A stretch of DNA of 64,000 nt from Romboutsia ilealis (GTDB taxonomy: Bacteria > Bacillota > Clostridia > Peptostreptococcales > Peptostreptococcaceae), in assembly GCF_900015215.1 (NCBI RefSeq), contig NZ_LN555523.1, positions 1,411,481-1,475,480 on the forward strand, given 5' to 3'. Shown in pieces: positions 54,177 to 63,459 of the stretch (its first letter is position 1; each line of letters starts with the position of its first letter). The notes beneath the pieces were generated by a model. It searched no databases and was not told the origin of the DNA. It was given only the letters and a program-made list of their open reading frames with translations. Both the position numbers and the translations under genes were made by a program.

Positions 54177-54225
54177 ATAATATCTATCTTATATAAGTTA
54201 CATTTATATACCTATACTTTATACT

Positions 54226-54328
54226 TAAATAACGCGTTGTACTAGTTAATTTTAGTTATTGAAAATACTAGACTTTATGATATAAGTATTTTGAATATAT
54301 ACAATAGATTAACTAGCTCAAAGGATTA
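54226..54328 (+). repeat. MITE-like AT-rich element, copy 5 (internally deleted)
   Basis: Begins TTAAATAACGCGTTGTACTA, includes TTATTGAAAATACTAGACTT and ends TTAACTAGCTCAAAGGATTA. Closest to copy 1 (12565), with about 30 bp missing from the middle. The 54329-54590 remainder shows nothing else. Confidence 0.72.
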
Positions 54329-54606
54329 AATCTATAAATATAAATATTCTACTATTATTAAACATCTAAAAGTAAGAGTACCATTTCAAAATTATTCTCT
54401 CTTTTACAAATATATTACTATTTTTTACATTCTTTACATTGATTTAATTATTATTTTATATATAATAATATTTTATATAATTCTTATACTTATATGTATA
54501 TTAATGTCGTTTAAACAATTAATATATATATATTTGCATGATGATATATACTTCTATTTATAGTAAAATTTAAATATATAGAATTATTTTTTCAGGGGGG
54601 GTATCT

Positions 54607-54855
54607 ATGATAATAGGCTTAATTTTTCTTGTTTTATTTATGGTAGCCATAATCTATTTTTTATCTATGGTTTGTATTCAATTTAATTATATAAATAATA
54701 TTAACTTACAATTTGGAATGGATGTCACTAAATTATATTCAGATGATTATTATGAAGGATTTTTAGGATATATAAATCACTTGGTGAAATCGTTCGCTAT
54801 GAGTTTATATAAAATTGGGATATTTTTCAATAAAAAAATAAAGACTAGACATTAG
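54607..54855 (+). CDS. Small membrane protein
   Basis: An 82-residue protein with one strong N-terminal membrane helix (IIGLIFLVLFMVAIIYFLSM) and an amphipathic C-terminal half (YINHLVKSFAMSLYKIGIFF) ending in basic KKIKTRH. A run of seven G precedes the ATG by 6 nt, an unusually strong site. No family recognised. Converges on the glycosyltransferase gene. Confidence 0.65.
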   Translation: MIIGLIFLVLFMVAIIYFLSMVCIQFNYINNINLQFGMDVTKLYSDDYYEGFLGYINHLVKSFAMSLYKIGIFFNKKIKTRH

Positions 54856-54870
54856 TCTAGACTTTATTTT
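54834..54870. terminator. Bidirectional terminator
   Basis: A stem of about 14 bp around GACTAGAC-ATTA-GTCTAG with one mismatch overlaps the stop codons of two converging genes. Confidence 0.75.
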
Positions 54871-55936
54871 TATTCATTATTAATTTAAAACAATTTTCAT
54901 TGTATTTAACACATGGATTATTTGGATTTATTTTTACACAGTGTTTGTGATGATAATAAGCCTGTTTTAGGTCTCCACATTTAAAATAACAATAACATAA
55001 ATTAAGATGTGGATTAAACCTTAAGCAGCATATGTTTCTACATTGATAGCAATCATCAGGTATAGGTAATCTTAATATTATCTCGTACCAACTTATAGCT
55101 ATGTCATATTTTTCTTCATCTTGAAAAGAATATGCTATTTTATAAAGTACTTCGCCTTGTGGCGGTCCATATTCAAAAGTTTTATAAAAATATTTTCTAC
55201 CAACTTCTTTTTCGCCTTTACATAAATAGCATTCTCCAATTTTACAGAGTGCATCAATTATTTCGTCTTTCCAAGTTCCTTTAGATACAAACTCTTCTAA
55301 AACGTCTATTGCTTCATTATAGCATCTGTTACAATATAATTCTTTTCCATAATAATATAAATCTCTCTCGCTAAATATTTGTTTTTCTTCAACTTTCTTT
55401 TTGTATATTTTTAGGTTTCTCTCACTTACAGGTTTAATTTTATCATGTATTATACAAATATCACTATCATATACATTTCCACTAGCTTCTATATATTCAT
55501 GAACAAATCCAACCCATTTAAAATTATCTTCTCTTTTTACTATTCTATTTCTTACCATAGTTATTTGTGGATTATTACATTCATCTATATCCATGTAAGT
55601 ATGCATAGTGACTACATCTATATCTAATGATAAAACTTGTTTTAAATTTAAAAGTTTTTCTTTATTTTTTTCATCTATTATTTCATCAGCATCTAACCAT
55701 AATATATAATCTTTAGTAGCTTTTTCAAAAGAAAAATTTCTAGCAGCTGAAAAGTCATCATTCCATACATAATCATATATGTTTTTAGTATAGTTTTTGC
55801 ATATATCTTTGCTATTATCAGTTGAGCCTGTGTCAACTATTATTATCTCATCAGCTACATCGTAAATACTTTTTAAACACCTATCTAAAACTAATTCTTC
55901 ATCTTTTATTATCATACATAAGCTTAGGGTTATCAT
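54857..55936 (-). CDS. Family 2 glycosyltransferase with TPR-like C-terminus
   Basis: A 359-residue paralogue of the 41996 gene. GT2 motifs ITLSLCMIIKDEELVLDRCL, VDTGSTDNS and ILWLDADE, then helical repeats including a CYQCRNICC cysteine cluster near the end (RICCLRF region). AAGGAG precedes the ATG. It lies 26 nt after the dynamin pair in the same direction. Proximity to the BclA-like gene suggests, without proof, a role in glycosylating Thr-rich collagen repeats, comparable to SgtA next to bclA3 in C. difficile. Confidence 0.87.
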   Translation of the reverse strand: MITLSLCMIIKDEELVLDRCLKSIYDVADEIIIVDTGSTDNSKDICKNYTKNIYDYVWNDDFSAARNFSFEKATKDYILWLDADEIIDEKNKEKLLNLKQVLSLDIDVVTMHTYMDIDECNNPQITMVRNRIVKREDNFKWVGFVHEYIEASGNVYDSDICIIHDKIKPVSERNLKIYKKKVEEKQIFSERDLYYYGKELYCNRCYNEAIDVLEEFVSKGTWKDEIIDALCKIGECYLCKGEKEVGRKYFYKTFEYGPPQGEVLYKIAYSFQDEEKYDIAISWYEIILRLPIPDDCYQCRNICCLRFNPHLNLCYCYFKCGDLKQAYYHHKHCVKINPNNPCVKYNENCFKLIMNKNKV

Positions 55937-55962
55937 GTCTCTACTCCTTATTGTATTTACAT

Positions 55963-57666
55963 TTATGCTTTATTGTATGATATTTCTACATATTTTGTTA
56001 AATATGTTATATATTTTTCTATTGATTCCATAAAATTTTCTATTTCATATTTATTTATATATATACCTTTTATATTCTTTAATATCTCAGTAGTAGTTAC
56101 TACTATTTCTTGACTAAGCTTTTCATAGTCTTTATTTAATCTTTCTTTTATATCCTCTTTTAAGCTTTTTATAAAATTTTCTATATTATCAAGTATTTCT
56201 TTGTTTTTTCTCTCAGCTAAAACCTTATCATATATAACTTTCCCAACCGCTCCACTTACAGTTCCAGCTATTAAAAGAGGTGGTATATAAGTCATAATAG
56301 CTGCTCCAAGTGTAAGTGATGCTGCATAGTTTCCTAAGGTTGCACTGTAAATTGAAATAACCCCTCCTGATGTAGCACCAAGAATTGCTCCTGTGCCTAT
56401 TGTTGCAAGTATTGCATTCATATCTGTTTTTTCTCCATCTAACTTAAACGTCGGCGTATCTAATAATTCATTTTTATAAGTTATATCATTTACATATCTT
56501 TTTATGTCATCATCCATTTCTTCACTTACTTCTTTTAAGCAAGTGCTCCATTCTTTAAAATATAAATCATCTAGTTCATTCTTTTTTGAATTTATCAAAT
56601 CAGTTAAATATGATTCATTTATATATATATTTGCAGATTTTATATCACTTTCAATTCTTTTTATCTCATCACTTAAGAAGATTCTATCAATCCAATCATT
56701 TATTTCAAACTCCATTTTTGCTTTTATATAATCTTTTTTATTTTGTAATAGTCTTTCATATTTTTTTAATTCACCTAATAATACATCAATGCTTTTATTA
56801 TAATCGCTGTGTACTATTATATCTTTTTGGATTATTCCTTCTATTGATGTTTTTATACTTTTATATTTTGTTTCATTAGAATTTTCATATATACACTCAA
56901 TATAATCAGTTAGTTTTCTAAAGTTTTCTCTAAGCTCTGTATAGTTTGATACTATTAAGTCTGTACTTTTAGCTATTGTTTGTTGACTCATTTTATGCTG
57001 GTATTCAAGAGATGATGATATCATAAAAAATCTATCTATATAAATTCCATACTCACTTGTTATATAATCTAAAATCTCACTCCTATTTTCTGTTAGTAAA
57101 TCACACTTATTAACTACTCCAACAATAGGTTTATTATATTCACTTATTAAGTCTAATACTTCTATTGTATCTTCTTGACCTAGATGAGTTGCATCTATAA
57201 CAAATAAGACTAAATCTGCATACTTAATATAATCTATAGTTTTATTCTCATTACTTTGAGTTATGCTTTTTAGTCCTGGTGTATCTACTATATTTATTTT
57301 TTTTAAATAATCTATATCTAAGCTTATTCTTATTAAATCTGCAAATTTGCTCACATCAGTATTTTCACTATAAACAACTTCTATTACTGATGAAGTAGCT
57401 TCTAATACATCTACTTTGCTTATTTCTTTTCCTAAAAGTGCATTTAAAAGACTTGATTTTCCTGATTTAACTTCTCCTACTATAGCTATATTTAATGGTT
57501 TATATTGACTTGATTCTAATGCTTTAATATTTTCTATTTGTCCATTTAGATTTTCAAATACAATATCCTTAAAAGGTACTACTTCCTTTTGTGATAATCT
57601 TTCTCTTATTGGAGAATGAAGTAAAGTTTCTTTAATTTTGTATATATATTGATTTATATTTTCCAA
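55963..57666 (-). CDS. Bacterial dynamin-like GTPase (second of pair)
   Basis: A 567-residue dynamin-family GTPase. G1 GEVKSGKSSLLNALLG, G2 Thr in LEATSSV, G3 DTPGL and G4 NKCD in the first 230 residues; long helical (coiled-coil) region to about 400; then a glycine-rich hydrophobic paddle (about 410-475: GTGAILGATSGGV, LTLGAAIMTYIPPLLIAG) that can insert into membrane; then a helical tail. Start is TTG 57666, 5 nt after GAGGTGAT, overlapping the end of the partner gene's region by its site. It forms a heteromeric pair with the 57671 protein. Confidence 0.85.
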   Translation of the reverse strand: MENINQYIYKIKETLLHSPIRERLSQKEVVPFKDIVFENLNGQIENIKALESSQYKPLNIAIVGEVKSGKSSLLNALLGKEISKVDVLEATSSVIEVVYSENTDVSKFADLIRISLDIDYLKKINIVDTPGLKSITQSNENKTIDYIKYADLVLFVIDATHLGQEDTIEVLDLISEYNKPIVGVVNKCDLLTENRSEILDYITSEYGIYIDRFFMISSSLEYQHKMSQQTIAKSTDLIVSNYTELRENFRKLTDYIECIYENSNETKYKSIKTSIEGIIQKDIIVHSDYNKSIDVLLGELKKYERLLQNKKDYIKAKMEFEINDWIDRIFLSDEIKRIESDIKSANIYINESYLTDLINSKKNELDDLYFKEWSTCLKEVSEEMDDDIKRYVNDITYKNELLDTPTFKLDGEKTDMNAILATIGTGAILGATSGGVISIYSATLGNYAASLTLGAAIMTYIPPLLIAGTVSGAVGKVIYDKVLAERKNKEILDNIENFIKSLKEDIKERLNKDYEKLSQEIVVTTTEILKNIKGIYINKYEIENFMESIEKYITYLTKYVEISYNKA

Positions 57667-57670
57667 AATA

Positions 57671-59344
57671 TCACCTCAAATTTATTAATATATTTTCTAT
57701 ATTATCTAAATATTTAATATGATCTTTTATTAAAAAGTAATCTAAATATTTATTTTTAAATGTATCATATTTAACTTCATTTACATTATCTTTTATACAA
57801 TCTAATTTATATTTTAAAGTTGTCATTATTTCATCTTCTAAGTATGTAATATTTTTATGGATATAGTTACTTAGTGCTACTTCGTCATTTACAACTTTTG
57901 TTGAGTTTTCTTTTGTGAATTGATCTATAAGATGTGATAGTTTATTGTTTCTTTTTATATTTGTAAAATTATTATAATTTATAACTAAGTATTTACTTTT
58001 AGAAAAATAAACTTTTGTGTTGATAGTATTTTTTATAATATTGCTAGAATATGCCTTTTTGATTAGTATATTATAATTTTTTTCTATTGATTTGTTACAT
58101 TGTTGTTCTAAATCCTCTATTGATTTTCTTAATAACTGAAAATCATTTTTATTATATACTTTTTTTCGCTTAAATTTATTCATATGATTTAATGCATATA
58201 AATAAATATCGTCACAACTTTTATTTAATTCAATTTCAATTTCATTATAATCCGATATATCTTTATATAAATCTCTTTTATATGAATATATTTTATATAA
58301 TAAATTTTCTTTCATTATAGATAAATTTTTATATTTTGAATCTATTTGCTTTTTTTCACATATCTGTTTGAAGTTTTTATCTATAGATTTATATAGACTA
58401 TTTATATTACTTTTGTTTATTAAATATTTATCTTTATTTATAATACCATCTAAAGCATCGCGAGCTGATATATAAACAATATCATTAAATTTATTATTAT
58501 ATATTTCATTTACTTTTTCTTTAAGTCTTTCTAAATCTTTATCATTTTTTATGATATCTATTTTATTAACTACACCTATTATCTTCTTTTCATGTAAATT
58601 ATCTATTTTATTTATCTCTTCAATTAATTTATTAGTCTCTTTAGATACTATATTTTGAGCATCTATTAACCATATTACGCCATCTGCTTTTTGATAATAT
58701 GTATTCATACGTTTTATGGTATTTTTTAGTAATGTTTGATTAAGCCCTGGGGTATCTACTATTGTAAAATCATTAAGTATTTTTTTATTATTTAAATAAT
58801 ATTTTATTTGATCTATATCTGATTTATATAAGTAAAGTTTTTCTTGTTCTATTTTAAACTCTTTTAATTTATCTTTGCTAAGTTTATTCTTATAATTTAA
58901 TATTTTTTTTGATATTTCTTTTTTTGATGTTTTAAATTTATCCTCTTCTTCTTTTAATATTTTTTTACCTCTGCTTAAACTTTTTACAATTTCTCTTTCA
59001 TCATTATAGGTTATTTCTACTTTTTCATTATCTGATTTAATAAATAAATCTAGTTTCCATGTATTTGGTATATCACTAGTTTCTATTACTTTTTCTTGCA
59101 AAAGGGCATTTATAAGAGTTGATTTTCCATAGTTGCCTAAACCCATTATAAATAGTAAAAATGGATTTTCTAACTCCTTTATACTCTTAGTATTTTCTTT
59201 TATTTCTTGTTCCATATATGAAACTAATTCTTTTGATTTGCTTTCTTTACTGCTTATATCTTTTTTTATTAATTGTAATTCTTTATTTAATTTATTCATT
59301 AAATTCATCAATTTTTCTAACTCATTATGTCTGCTATCATACAT
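57671..59344 (-). CDS. Bacterial dynamin-like GTPase (first of pair)
   Basis: A 557-residue GTPase: coiled N-terminus (1-55), G1 MGLGNYGKSTLINALL, G3 DTPGLNQTLL, G4 NKIDIIK. The remaining 300 residues are helical, Lys-rich, and without a clear membrane paddle, unlike its partner. Two unlike dynamins in tandem, one with and one without a paddle, is the layout of bacterial DLP1/DLP2 and LeoABC-type systems. AAGGGAT precedes the ATG. First gene of the operon; no promoter could be fixed. Confidence 0.8.
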   Translation of the reverse strand: MYDSRHNELEKLMNLMNKLNKELQLIKKDISSKESKSKELVSYMEQEIKENTKSIKELENPFLLFIMGLGNYGKSTLINALLQEKVIETSDIPNTWKLDLFIKSDNEKVEITYNDEREIVKSLSRGKKILKEEEDKFKTSKKEISKKILNYKNKLSKDKLKEFKIEQEKLYLYKSDIDQIKYYLNNKKILNDFTIVDTPGLNQTLLKNTIKRMNTYYQKADGVIWLIDAQNIVSKETNKLIEEINKIDNLHEKKIIGVVNKIDIIKNDKDLERLKEKVNEIYNNKFNDIVYISARDALDGIINKDKYLINKSNINSLYKSIDKNFKQICEKKQIDSKYKNLSIMKENLLYKIYSYKRDLYKDISDYNEIEIELNKSCDDIYLYALNHMNKFKRKKVYNKNDFQLLRKSIEDLEQQCNKSIEKNYNILIKKAYSSNIIKNTINTKVYFSKSKYLVINYNNFTNIKRNNKLSHLIDQFTKENSTKVVNDEVALSNYIHKNITYLEDEIMTTLKYKLDCIKDNVNEVKYDTFKNKYLDYFLIKDHIKYLDNIENILINLR

Positions 59345-59508
59345 ATTATCATCCCTTTTTATTTTAACTACTTCATCTAAAGAATTCTAAATTAAACTTT
59401 ATTATATTATATGACTTTTCACTATCTTAAAGAACTTATATATAAGTTGATGTTATGGTTATTCTATATATCCTCTTTTTTTGAAGTATTATAATATCCT
59501 TAAACTAA

Positions 59509-59530
59509 AAAGGCTGTATAATCAGCCTTA
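59509..59530 (-). terminator. Terminator of the ABC cassette
   Basis: AAGGCTG pairs with CAGCCTT around a 6-nt loop, with a U-run on the minus strand; overlaps the permease stop codon. Confidence 0.7.
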
Positions 59531-60358
59531 TATTAAGTCATGTGCACATTCTTTTATTGGTGCATTTTTTAAAAGTAATACTGAACTAATCAAAGATATT
59601 GTTATAGTTAAAATTTTTATAATCAATCCTATATTTACATTCGTAATAAAAATTAAAATAATACCTAAATTTGTAGCTATATAGCTCATTAGTAAATCTG
59701 TATTAAATATAGAAAAAATTACTCCTAATGTTACAACTACTGTAGGTATAACTAAAAATATTATTATTAATGTTTTCTTTTTTAATCTATATAATATACT
59801 TCCAAGTAAAAATCCTATAGATGAACATGAAAGTAAAGTTAAAAACTGTCCAAATATATCTATAATAAATCTTGCTACACTTAATTTATCAAAGCTAAAA
59901 AATATTGCTACTCCCATACCTGGTAAACTATTTATAAGATCTGTTATAGTACCTATAAAATATACAGAATCCCCTACTACTAAAGCATTTTTACCTGAAA
60001 CTGCTTCTACTACAAACTTTAAAATCAATGACCATAAAACTGTAAATATTGAAAATACTACACCTATACCTATCATTGAAATTATAGATGCTTTTATATA
60101 GCTTTTTCTATCTGCTTTTATATTAATTGCAACGTTAAACTTTTTATATGAAAGATATATACCATATATAAATATTAATAATACTGTTGTAGAATATATT
60201 CCACTATTAAATATTAAATGCCCATTTTCAAATACTGAATGTTTAAATCCGGTTAGTATTTCTTTACCATCATTTATTATTACTATTGAAAGTGTTATTA
60301 CTATTATTAATATTATAGACTTTTTCATTAATCTAAAATACGGCATTAACTTATTCAT
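59528..60358 (-). CDS. ABC-2 type permease subunit
   Basis: A 276-residue membrane protein with six predicted helices, no soluble domain. It overlaps the ATPase gene by 4 bp (ATGA) and follows GGGGGG. It is the membrane partner of the YtrB-like ATPase, in a GntR-ATPase-permease cassette like ytr/bcrA-type operons that respond to cell-wall antibiotics. The substrate is unknown. Confidence 0.8.
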   Translation of the reverse strand: MNKLMPYFRLMKKSIILIIVITLSIVIINDGKEILTGFKHSVFENGHLIFNSGIYSTTVLLIFIYGIYLSYKKFNVAINIKADRKSYIKASIISMIGIGVVFSIFTVLWSLILKFVVEAVSGKNALVVGDSVYFIGTITDLINSLPGMGVAIFFSFDKLSVARFIIDIFGQFLTLLSCSSIGFLLGSILYRLKKKTLIIIFLVIPTVVVTLGVIFSIFNTDLLMSYIATNLGIILIFITNVNIGLIIKILTITISLISSVLLLKNAPIKECAHDLI

Positions 60359-61233
60359 TTGTATTCCCCCCTTTTAGTAAGATGTACAAACATATCTTGA
60401 AGATTCATAATTTCTAAATTTATATTTAAACTTTCTATAATTTTTAAATCATCTTCATTTATATCCCCATAATATTTATACACTTGTTTAGATCCAAAAC
60501 TTTTATCAGGTTTTGTATCTTTTAAACATTTTAGTTTTTCCAAATCAGATTTATCTCCACTTATGTAAAATGATTTCTGACTTATATTATCTATACTATC
60601 ATCAACTATTACTTTTCCTTTATGTATTATAACTACATTTTCAATTAGATTTTCTACTTCATTTATAAGATGCGTTGATAATATTATAGTTCTAGGATTT
60701 TTTATATAACTATCTAATAATATCTTATAAAACTCCTGCCTATTATCGGCATCAAGACCTATTGTAGGTTCGTCAAATATAGTTATTGAAGCATTTGAGC
60801 ATATTCCTATAATATTTGATACTATACTTTTCATACCTCTTGATAATTTTCTATAGGACTTCTTAGAATCTAGCTTAAAATAATTACACAATTTTTCTTG
60901 TAGCTTTTTATCATAATATTTATAAAAGTATGAGTACATATTAAACAACTCTTTTATTGAAATATCACTTTCGGGAAACTCTCTTTCTCTTACTATGCAT
61001 AACTTATCTAATACACCATCATTTTCATTTATATTTTGTCCAAATATTTCTACAGTTCCATTTTTACTAATTAATTGCTTTGTAATTATATTTAGCAAGG
61101 TAGTTTTACCTACTCCATTTTTCCCAAGTAAACCATATATCTTATTTTCATAAAAATCTATAGATATATCATCAAGTATTACGCTATCATTAAAAGACTT
61201 ACTAACACTTTTTACTTTTACCGCTACACTCAT
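60355..61233 (-). CDS. ABC transporter ATPase (YtrB-like)
   Basis: A 292-residue ATPase. Walker A GLLGKNGVGKTT, signature altered to LSRGMKS, Walker B ITIFDEPTIGLD, switch His in ILSTHLINEVE. A C-terminal segment of about 75 residues follows the NBD. Works with the ABC-2 permease, translationally coupled on both sides (start adjoins the regulator's stop). AAAGGGGG precedes the ATG. Confidence 0.87.
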   Translation of the reverse strand: MSVAVKVKSVSKSFNDSVILDDISIDFYENKIYGLLGKNGVGKTTLLNIITKQLISKNGTVEIFGQNINENDGVLDKLCIVREREFPESDISIKELFNMYSYFYKYYDKKLQEKLCNYFKLDSKKSYRKLSRGMKSIVSNIIGICSNASITIFDEPTIGLDADNRQEFYKILLDSYIKNPRTIILSTHLINEVENLIENVVIIHKGKVIVDDSIDNISQKSFYISGDKSDLEKLKCLKDTKPDKSFGSKQVYKYYGDINEDDLKIIESLNINLEIMNLQDMFVHLTKRGEYK

Positions 61234-61605
61234 TTAGTTTCCCCCTTTGTATTGTTTAATCATTTCAAGCAATTCATCTTTATCTATATCTAACTTATTT
61301 GCTTCTTCAATTAAGTTCTTTATAACCTTATTTTTAAAGCTTTCTTTTCTTAAAAGTTTTATAGTGTTTTTTGCTCCTCTATTTACAAACATACCTAAAC
61401 CTCTTTTTTTATATAAGATATTCTTATCTACTAATATATTCATCCCCTTTAATACTGTAGCTGGATTTATATTATATAACCTTGATAGCTCTGTTGTTGA
61501 AGGTACCTGCTGATCTTCTTTTATGCTATCGGTTAGTATTTCATCCTCTATCGCTTTTGATATTTGAATGAATATTGGTTCATCTTCATTTAATATAAGT
61601 TTCAT
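61234..61605 (-). CDS. GntR-family regulator (YtrA subfamily)
   Basis: A 123-residue repressor: winged helix EPIFIQISKAIEDEILTDSI, VPSTTELSRLYNINPATVLK, then a short dimerisation helix typical of the YtrA subgroup. Start at 61605 follows AAGGAG by 7 nt; a frame from 61629 would add an untypical basic leader. A near-perfect palindrome at 61632-61657 lies just upstream and is the likely autoregulatory operator. Confidence 0.88.
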   Translation of the reverse strand: MKLILNEDEPIFIQISKAIEDEILTDSIKEDQQVPSTTELSRLYNINPATVLKGMNILVDKNILYKKRGLGMFVNRGAKNTIKLLRKESFKNKVIKNLIEEANKLDIDKDELLEMIKQYKGGN

Positions 61606-61631
61606 AAATCGCTCCTTGCATCTATCCATTA

Positions 61632-61657
61632 TAGTTAGTTACTTAAGTAATTAACTA
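61632..61657 (-). promoter_or_regulatory. YtrA-type operator palindrome
   Basis: A 26-bp palindrome (24 of 26 positions symmetric) with perfect core TTACTTAAGTAA sits directly upstream of the regulator gene and overlaps the likely promoter. Confidence 0.7.
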
Positions 61658-61700
61658 CAATTGTATTATATATAAAATGAGAAAAAATGTAAATATATAT

Positions 61701-61760
61701 TTATAAAAAGAGCTATTTCAAAATCATTATTTAATGATTTTGAAATAGCTCTTTTTATAA
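61701..61760. other. 60-bp near-continuous palindrome (29-bp arms)
   Basis: Arms 61701-61729 and 61732-61760 are perfectly complementary with only 2 nt between them, flanked by A/T runs. No gene ends here on either strand within 500 nt on the plus side. Could be a very strong terminator or a mobile-element end. Confidence 0.8.
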
Positions 61761-61950
61761 GTAAACTTCTTAACTTCTCTATACCAATTATGTATATTCA
61801 TATTTTATAAACTGATGTAGTATACTATGCATATTCCTCTTTACTATAAGTATTTTTATAAAATTTGATTAAATTTTAGATGCGATACAAATTAATATGT
61901 GCTACTATTTACTTAAAGAAATCAAATTAGATTTTTTAAACGTAGATAAA

Positions 61951-62060
61951 TAAAAAATCCGCTTCGCTTAAGCGATGTGTCGACGAAACACTTTATGCCG
62001 CCAACGACTTCATCCATTACTTTGCCACCGTGTGTACGAATCATTTCAAAATATTTTTTT
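61951..62060 (+). repeat. Dispersed GC-rich repeat, copy 5
   Basis: Reads AAAAAATCCGCTTCGCTTAA, GCGATGTGTCGACGAAACAC, TTTATGCCGCCAACGACTTC, ... TTTCAAAATATTTTTTT. Nearly the full consensus. Confidence 0.78.
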
Positions 62061-62124
62061 ATTGATATTACTTAAGTCTAGAAGTTATTAACATTTCTTA
62101 AAGTATTATAATATCTTTAAACGT

Positions 62125-62152
62125 AAAAAAAGCGGAAAATATTCCCGCTTTT
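62125..62152 (-). terminator. Terminator of the sigma-factor gene
   Basis: AAAAGCGG (62128-62135) pairs with CCGCTTTT (62145-62152) with a U6 tail on the minus strand. Confidence 0.8.
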
Positions 62153-62163
62153 GTACAAACTAA

Positions 62164-63053
62164 TTAATAAAAGCTTTTAAGTAATTTAAGCCTACTTGGA
62201 TGTCTTAGCTTTCTAATAGCCTTAGCTTCTATTTGTCTTATTCTCTCTCTTGTTACGCCAAATACTTTACCGATTTCTTCTAAAGTTTTAGGTGTATCAT
62301 CATCAAATCCAAATCTCATTCTAAGTACTTGCTGCTCTTGATCACTAAGACCTGTTAGTACTTCATCTATTTTTTCCCTTAAGTTATTTTATTTTGTTCA
62401 ACCTCATGAATGACCACATCCCCAAAGTGTGCATCAGATGGTATAAACTCAACTAAACTACTATCTTCATCTTCTTTAATAGGAGTATCAAGAGATACTA
62501 TGTTTTTATCCTTTTTTAATATATCCAAAACCTTATCAACTTCAAGTTCACAAACTTCAGCAAGCTCTTCTATATTAGGTTCTCTTTGAAGTACATTTGC
62601 AAGCTCTTGTTTTTTTCTTTTTACAAAATTTATTCTTTGATGAAGATGAACAGGTATTCTAATGGTATTTTCACAATCATCTATGTATCTTGTTATACTT
62701 TGTTTTATCCACCAAGTAGCATAAGTACTAAATTTAAATCCCTTCTTATAATCATATTTTTCAACTGCTTTTATAAGTCCAATGTTGCCTGCTTGAATTA
62801 AGTCAAGCATATCTACACTTTCTTTTCTATATCTTTTAGCGATACTTACAACTAATCTATAATTAGCATTTATAAATTTCTCTTTTGCTTCCTCTGAAGA
62901 GTCAATTATAGCTTTAGCTAGTTCTACTTCCTCTTTAGCAGATAACATTGGGTATTCTTCTATCTCTTTTAAATACATTTTCATAGCATTAGATGTATTT
63001 GATGAATCAGAATAAATATAACTTTCATGATTTTGTTCTTTTTTAGCCTCCAT
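62164..63053 (-). pseudogene. Sigma-70 family factor with -1 frameshift before region 4
   Basis: The first frame (63053-62379) encodes region 1.2/2 (MKMYLKEIEEYPMLSAKEEVE; MLDLIQAGNIGLIKAVEKYD; FSTYATWWIKQSITRYI) and region 3, then stops after EVEQNKIT. One base shift at about 62385-62390 restores [40 protein letters not shown] and [20 protein letters not shown]: a perfect region 4 with the -35-binding helix. The 890-nt span lacks one base of 297 codons. It is either a sequencing error or a recently broken RpoD-like paralogue; without region 4 the product could not recognise a normal -35. Confidence 0.85.
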
Positions 63054-63291
63054 AATATAACCCCTTTTATATATAGTTTATTAATTGAGATGTTATCTTT
63101 TCTCTAGCATCATATAAATTATCATATGATAGCTAATTCAAAAACATTCCATTCAATTAAGTTAAATGTCAATAAGTTTATTTGTGTATTATTCTACTTT
63201 AGCTATCAAATTTCCTTTTTTTATTTATAAATTTTATATATTTTCACTTACTTTAATCATATAAATGAATATTTTATATTTTTATGCATAA

Positions 63292-63320
63292 AAAAAGACT
63301 ACAATAAAAGTAGTCTTTTT
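63292..63320 (-). terminator. Terminator of the last gene
   Basis: AAAAAGACTAC pairs with GTAGTCTTTTT across 7 nt, followed by U-run on the minus strand; 140 nt past the stop at 63460. The 63321-63459 interval shows nothing else. Confidence 0.7.
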
Positions 63321-63459
63321 AATCGAACGACGCTATAAATCCCTATATTAATAAATCCTTTGTCTTTTGCCCCAACATTTACGGTTTTTATATAGAATTT
63401 TTAACATACTTATAATAACATTATTAAAAAGTATCGTCAAGTTCGTATATATTTATTTA

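Noticed and set aside
6201..62060. Dispersed repeats considered as a CRISPR array
   Set aside because: Copies are single, kilobases apart, in both orientations and without regular spacers; no cas gene is present.
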